Of a stretch of 64,000 nt of DNA, positions 59,147 to 64,000 are shown piece after piece; positions within the stretch are counted from its first letter, which is position 1; the number at the start of each line of letters is the position of its first letter. The position numbers were made by a program, and so were the translations under genes. Source of the stretch: Hypoxylon rubiginosum (lineage: Eukaryota > Ascomycota > Sordariomycetes > Xylariales > Hypoxylaceae); NCBI GenBank assembly GCA_902806565.1, contig CADCXA010000025.1, forward strand, positions 1,984,001 through 2,048,000. The letters run 5' to 3'. The notes below the pieces were generated by a model, which worked only from the letters and a program-made list of their open reading frames with translations, ran no database searches and was not told the origin of the DNA.

Positions 59147-61310
59147 GTTTAAGGTGTGATATGGTTGCTGATGCTTAGATAAGTAGAGATATTTATGGCA
59201 ATCTAGGCGAGCTTCTAATAAAAGACGTCTAGATTTCCACACGAAGTTGTTTAACCAGGGTTGTGTTTGTACTACACGCAACTCCTCCTCCTAAGGATTA
59301 AGGTATACTATATGCATCCGGGATTTGGCAGGTAGAATGCGGCTACAGCTGCCGAGCCGATACAGCCTCAAATGCTCTTCAGTAGCGCATATCCTTAACC
59401 TCAAGCTACCCCACATGAAATCAATTTAGCCCGGATGACGAATGACTGAGACTGCGGAGCTCAGGCAGATACATCTAAGAGCTATAGGAGTTAAGCCATA
59501 TATACCCTATACCTACATATATGCATATAAAGAGGTATTACCTTATCGGCCAATACATCACGTGGTATCAATTCTTGGCGTGGCCACTCCGCGTCGCGAC
59601 AACGAAGACGAAAGTGCGGGACACCTTAACGCGTCGTCACACCAGTAGGAAGGCGGTATCTTAGGATTCCAGCGCTTACATGTGCATGTATCTAAGAGAA
59701 TTTAGAGAGTACCTGCCTAGTACGTATATATATTCCACTACTACACATGTATGTACATGTGTCCCCCTCAAGACATTCTGAAATACACGTATAGACTTTT
59801 ATCTATTCAGCATAGGTATTATGTTTAGTTGGCTAGAATTTGGCTAATTATTTCAACAGTAGGTACCTACCTACTTAGGTGGCCCTTGTAGGCTGGGTAC
59901 TTTCATGTTGTTAGGGCCTCACTCCGTTCAATGTTGAAACAGGTCCTAGGATATCCATTTTGTAACGGAAGGTGCGAGAGCCTTGCCTTTCGAATGAGCT
60001 CCTTCTCCTAAGCAACGGCAACAACAATAGACGTAGGGTTTGCTTTTTTTTTTTTCTTTTCTGTTTTTTTCTGTTCAGTTTGGATTTATGTGGTATTACC
60101 TACCTAGAACCTGACAGGTCCTACCTACTCGTCTGCTAATCCCTCTACTTTCACTGTGCTCATCACCTCGTGAGAAACGACTAGTAGTTTCTTGCCTATT
60201 TTTCACGCCACCCGTTAATATCACAATTTCTGCCCCCAACAACCAAACTACCTACATGCTAGGTCTTTACCTACATAGGTCTCTTACATTTCTCTTCCTA
60301 CCTACAGTGCCCTTTCGATCATTAATCGTCCAAGCTTCAGTCCCCCAACGCAATACCAGTGCTACACCAAATCATCTATTCTGCAGTGTCTTAGCGACAT
60401 CTAAGAGAACTTGGTGGTTTACGCTCTGGTAATTGACACATCAACAACTCTTTCCGGGTAGGTATTTGTCTTATCCAGAACCGTGGCTTTTTACACGTCG
60501 TCTTTACACGTCTCGTTGCACAATACTGAGTCTTGATAGCTCTTCACTCCTTGCAATCGGCAATTGAAGAGCAAATATCTAGGACCGGTGTTCAACTATC
60601 TACCCTTGCCAAGATTAATATCCTTGGGTACACCACGAGTTGTCACTTTCCCTACACCGAAATATCCTCACTTTGACGCCTTTTGACTCCCTGCTTGTCG
60701 CTACTTGCAACTTGCAACTTGCAACCTCCTAACTGCCTCTTAGGTAGTGTGGAGTCTGGCGTCGTCTTGTCCCATTCCCCTGCCCCGTATCGAACTTGAC
60801 CATCGAACCTCTAATATCTATCAACACTCAATACTTTTCTCAGCTCTTTCAACACCCCGAGTTCACCTTACTTTCGTCAGAAGAGTTTATGAATTGCCCT
60901 ATTCATCCAACTCAATGCTTACTCCTCACATGGTAAGTATCATCTTTGCATTGCCTAATTTCTCTGACTGCCTGGTGGCCTGGGACTTTCCCAAGATATT
61001 TAAGGCTGCAAGAAGAGGAGACAACCCCCCTCACTCCGTCTTGCCTTAAGATCCCATCTTCCTGAGCCCTCGGTGTTTGCCTAGTCGCCTCGGAGTTGGT
61101 CTAATTCACAAGGTACCATCTAAGTCACATGTGTCCAGCTTTTCGCATCTATCATAAGTACTCCTCTCGGCCTTTCTGCCACTGGACTTGCTTATACCCT
61201 TTTCTGTATTGTTAACAGCTAAGCGAAACGTGTTATACTGACCGGCCATCTTCTAAATACTAGGTTCCTTCACTGCTGCTAGATTTCAATGCAGTAATCT
61301 GTTGAAGAAA
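59147..61310. other. Divergent promoter region between glutathione synthetase and the SNF2 ATPase
   Basis: 2.2 kb. Dense in CTACCTACC/TAGGTA words (59860-60300) and pyrimidine-rich tracts (60040-60075). The last 400 bp are probably 5' untranslated region of the SNF2 gene with an intron starting GTAAGT at 60933 and an acceptor at about 61263. Confidence 0.5.
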
Positions 61311-64000
61311 ATGGATGACCCGTGGAGCTGGGACGTTGATAGGGTGGTGCGAGAGCTCTGCTCCAGCAAACGATCTTGGGAGCCCCCTTCAGCTCCATTA
61401 AAGTTCCCTCCCCTAGAGCAACTCGAGGCTACATTGAGAGAAGAGGAGGTCGATGGACACACACTCCTTACCTACGACCATGAACGACTTTGCGATGGAC
61501 TTGGCTTCAAGATCCTTAAGCATAAGGCTACACTCAAGCACGCCATTGGAGAGTTTCGCTCGCGAAGCCAACGATATAGACTCGACCAGAAACGCGACTT
61601 CTCAGAGTTCGACGCCGATGATAACCAGCAGCAGGTTGGCAAAGAAGCAGGAAAAAATGGATCGCCGAGCCAGCTATCCGCCTTGAAAGACGTGGAGCTT
61701 AACGGCGGTTGGAAGAAGATGCAACGTGGGCATACAATGTCTTTATCATCTAATTCTCTTGACAACAATCAAACTGGATCTGCCTCGGGTCAGATTCAGT
61801 CTTCCGTGTCACCGTCGCCTGCGCAAAAGAAACGACGACTAGCTCCTATACTCATTTCGACCGATATCGACGTTAATGTGACTCGCAACATCCCGACTGA
61901 AGCTGACGTTATTCTTGCACCTAAATCGCAAGGTATCCACACAAATACCAGCCGAAAGAATAACGATGTGATCAATTTGGCGTCTGAGTATCTCGGAGAA
62001 GATGCTTTCACCAGAATTGACATCACTGACGCTTATGGTCTTTCGGACGGAGAGGATTCACTTCAAATCAGCATCCTAAGACCCTCGGTACCAACTGGAC
62101 GGCGCTTGCAAGTCCATCGACTAATCAAACGTCGACTCCTACGTAGCCCGAGAGCTCGGAAACCTCATCTTATGAAGCCAGATATGATACCGGGAGCTAA
62201 TGACCCGGACCACGATGAAGTCCTGCCCATATATGGAGAATCCGACGAGGAATATGATTCGGAGACCTGGGAAGAAATGGAAGCTGAGCGAATCGAGAAG
62301 GAGCAGGCGCAAAGCCGACCTGGCCTAAGCCATAACAAAGTGCAGGCCATTATTGACGGCTCTATCCAACGGTTTGCAGCTGACTGGAAGCAACGCAAAT
62401 GCCCCAAGCTGGCCAAGAAGGCCAACCAATTCTGGGTCGATGCTCGAAAGATCGGCCTCAAAAGGTCACTTGATAAGAACCGCAGTAACCTTGATGCACG
62501 CAAAACCCGCATTACCAAATACTCTGAGGAGATTGCACTGCAGACTTGGCGTGATGAGTCGGAGTTAAGGGAGGCTACATTTATTCTACAACTGAGCGTC
62601 GAGGATAGGGAGTATTTCTCGTGGATTCTCGATGTCATCGCCGCCCCCAATGAACCCGAGAAAGGCCCGTCTCTTCCTCGAAGAGTTGCTAGAAAGACTA
62701 GACAGTCGAAGCAAATCTCTGCAGAGGAAGAAATTCTAACGAGTGAATCCGAAGAAGAAATTGACAACTTCATCGTTAACGACGAGCCTTCGTTACCCGT
62801 CACACCTTCTATCGGATCACCCATGAGCATTTCCGAAGACAACATGGATATGCAAGCACAATTAGATGAGAGCAACAGCTTAAACTCTCCCGAGACGCCA
62901 GTAAAACGTCGCGAAGCCGAGGTTATAGATCTCATCACTCCAGAGAAGAGTGATCCGAATGCGGTGCTTGCCAATTCTCCAGAAGCGGCAGAAGTTGACG
63001 AAATAGAGCCACATAGCCCGGAAGGCCAATCAAGCGCCCTCGAATTCGGTATCGATGACTTGGAGCCAACGGAGCAGATGGTAGCCAGAGACCTAGCAAA
63101 ATATGATGCACGTTATGTCTCCCTCGTCTTCACACTAGTCAAAGGCAGGGAGCCTAGGCAGATCTGGCTGGATGTGATACTTCGTATGTTAGACAGGTCA
63201 GAAGTCATCCCGAAGTCAGAAACTATCCATCCTCAAAAGATCGAGTATATTCGTCTTGCGAGCTCGATATTCCGGCTTTTTGAAATGTATAGGGATGGCA
63301 CCTCCTACTCGATAGGTCGATACAAGAATATGAGCTATGAGGATAGAAGTGCCAAGAAGGTGGCAACGGAAAGAGATATAGGTCGGTTCGATGCTTTTAT
63401 CTATTTTCTCCGTCGCTTGTCCGACCGCTTTGAGTGGCAGGAGGAATGGATAGAGCGCCAAGTGGAACAAGAAGAGGCAGATGAGGAACTCCAACGAGAA
63501 GGTACTAAGAGAGCCACACCGGATGTTCCCGACTATGATATCACAAGCGATGAAAGTAGCTCTCCGGATGCTCTACCGACCTCTCCTAAGCCTGCGGGCA
63601 AGACGAAACGTATCGGAATTCGACAAACCCGAATCCAGGCAGCAGAGTTAATGAGAGAGGCCGAAAAGGAAAGAGCAGAAAAATACGAGATCCGACGAAA
63701 CGTACAGCGTGCAAAGCTTCAAGCGCTTGAAGAATCGGGCCTAGTAAACCTTGGTAGCCAGAAAGGCAAGATTATCAACGAGAGTAAAGACGATGACCAA
63801 GGATTCATCTACATCCATCCTAAGATTGCGCCGCGTATAAAGGAGCACCAAGTAGATGGCGTCAGGTTCATGTGGAACCAGATTGTGGGCTCCAGCGCGC
63901 AACAGGGCTGTTTGCTCGCTCACACCATGGGCCTTGGGAAAACAATGCAGATTGTTACGCTCTTGGTGGCTATCGCTGAAGCTGCAAACTCCGACGACCA
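61311..64000 (+). CDS. ATRX/RAD54-like SNF2 family DNA-dependent ATPase, N-terminal part
   Basis: Chromatin-remodelling or recombination helicase of the SNF2 superfamily; the ORF is open from 61311 to the window end (896 codons seen), so the ATPase lobes are mostly outside. Residues about 3-85 (WSWDVDRVVRELC, EEEVDGHTLLTYDHERLCDGLGFKILKHKATLKHAI) look like a SAM-type fold. A long charged, disordered region follows with acidic (SESEEEIDNF) and basic (RRLLRSPRARK) patches. Near the edge the helicase starts: IAPRIKEHQVDGVRFMWNQI (Q-like motif) and HTMGLGKTMQIV (Walker A, motif I). This layout matches fungal proteins annotated as ATRX-like. The choice of start rests on the SAM-like segment beginning right after Met1. 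Confidence 0.88.
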   Translation, partial: MDDPWSWDVDRVVRELCSSKRSWEPPSAPLKFPPLEQLEATLREEEVDGHTLLTYDHERLCDGLGFKILKHKATLKHAIGEFRSRSQRYRLDQKRDFSEFDADDNQQQVGKEAGKNGSPSQLSALKDVELNGGWKKMQRGHTMSLSSNSLDNNQTGSASGQIQSSVSPSPAQKKRRLAPILISTDIDVNVTRNIPTEADVILAPKSQGIHTNTSRKNNDVINLASEYLGEDAFTRIDITDAYGLSDGEDSLQISILRPSVPTGRRLQVHRLIKRRLLRSPRARKPHLMKPDMIPGANDPDHDEVLPIYGESDEEYDSETWEEMEAERIEKEQAQSRPGLSHNKVQAIIDGSIQRFAADWKQRKCPKLAKKANQFWVDARKIGLKRSLDKNRSNLDARKTRITKYSEEIALQTWRDESELREATFILQLSVEDREYFSWILDVIAAPNEPEKGPSLPRRVARKTRQSKQISAEEEILTSESEEEIDNFIVNDEPSLPVTPSIGSPMSISEDNMDMQAQLDESNSLNSPETPVKRREAEVIDLITPEKSDPNAVLANSPEAAEVDEIEPHSPEGQSSALEFGIDDLEPTEQMVARDLAKYDARYVSLVFTLVKGREPRQIWLDVILRMLDRSEVIPKSETIHPQKIEYIRLASSIFRLFEMYRDGTSYSIGRYKNMSYEDRSAKKVATERDIGRFDAFIYFLRRLSDRFEWQEEWIERQVEQEEADEELQREGTKRATPDVPDYDITSDESSSPDALPTSPKPAGKTKRIGIRQTRIQAAELMREAEKERAEKYEIRRNVQRAKLQALEESGLVNLGSQKGKIINESKDDDQGFIYIHPKIAPRIKEHQVDGVRFMWNQIVGSSAQQGCLLAHTMGLGKTMQIVTLLVAIAEAANSDD

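Noticed and set aside
1..64000. tRNA and rRNA genes
   Set aside because: Scanning by eye for the T-loop consensus GGTTCRANNCC on both strands found no copy with a matching acceptor stem. A covariance-model search would be decisive.

Overview
The window is nuclear DNA of a filamentous ascomycete (Pezizomycotina, most likely Sordariomycetes). The evidence is short GT-AG introns of about 50-210 bp, C-ending codon preference in exons, and fungal marker families: CPS1/DIP2-type AMP-binding protein, STE3-type pheromone receptor, Erf4, DUF4203 membrane protein and class II cAMP phosphodiesterase. I find 19 protein-coding genes, two of them cut by the window edges. I see no rRNA, no tRNA, no CRISPR array and no intact transposon. 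Most genes are spliced, so I rebuilt exon chains from splice sites, reading phase and family motifs. Every multi-exon model below with both ends inside the window has a coding length divisible by three.

Left part, 1-7.9 kb: four minus-strand genes. Three encode secreted enzymes (an aspzincin-type metallo-endopeptidase, a GH16 enzyme and a GH28 exo-polygalacturonase), and the fourth is a flavin-reductase-like protein with a probable mitochondrial leader. This looks like an accessory, plant-matter-degrading stretch. 8.7-22.3 kb: cAMP phosphodiesterase PDE1, whose first exon lies behind an 824-bp intron, then a large uncharacterised protein, then the plus-strand CPS1/DIP2 homologue. 23.4-25.1 kb: catalase. 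25.1-29.4 kb: a gene-poor stretch with a perfect hairpin and several tandem repeats.

29.4-40.5 kb: housekeeping genes. ARL1 and ribosomal protein eL39 are divergent from one promoter region. They are followed by a two-helix membrane protein, SKP1 and a 1208-residue DUF4203 membrane protein. 44-50.2 kb: another uncharacterised membrane protein, divergent from the Ras palmitoylation cofactor ERF4. 51.3-64 kb: the STE3 pheromone receptor with a very long tail, divergent from a mitochondrial single-strand DNA-binding protein (RIM1 type). Then comes glutathione synthetase, divergent from an ATRX-like SNF2 ATPase that runs off the right edge.

Genes that could plausibly share a process are PDE1, STE3, ERF4, ARL1 and SKP1 (signalling, membrane targeting, ubiquitin ligation), and catalase with glutathione synthetase (redox defence). 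They are not clustered as a pathway, and I see no convincing new gene system. The most notable non-genic signals are a 24-bp-stem perfect hairpin, a G-quadruplex-prone repeat upstream of STE3, TGACGTCA elements in the PDE1 intron and the CPS1 promoter, and a recurring TACCTA/TAGGTA word in intergenic DNA.
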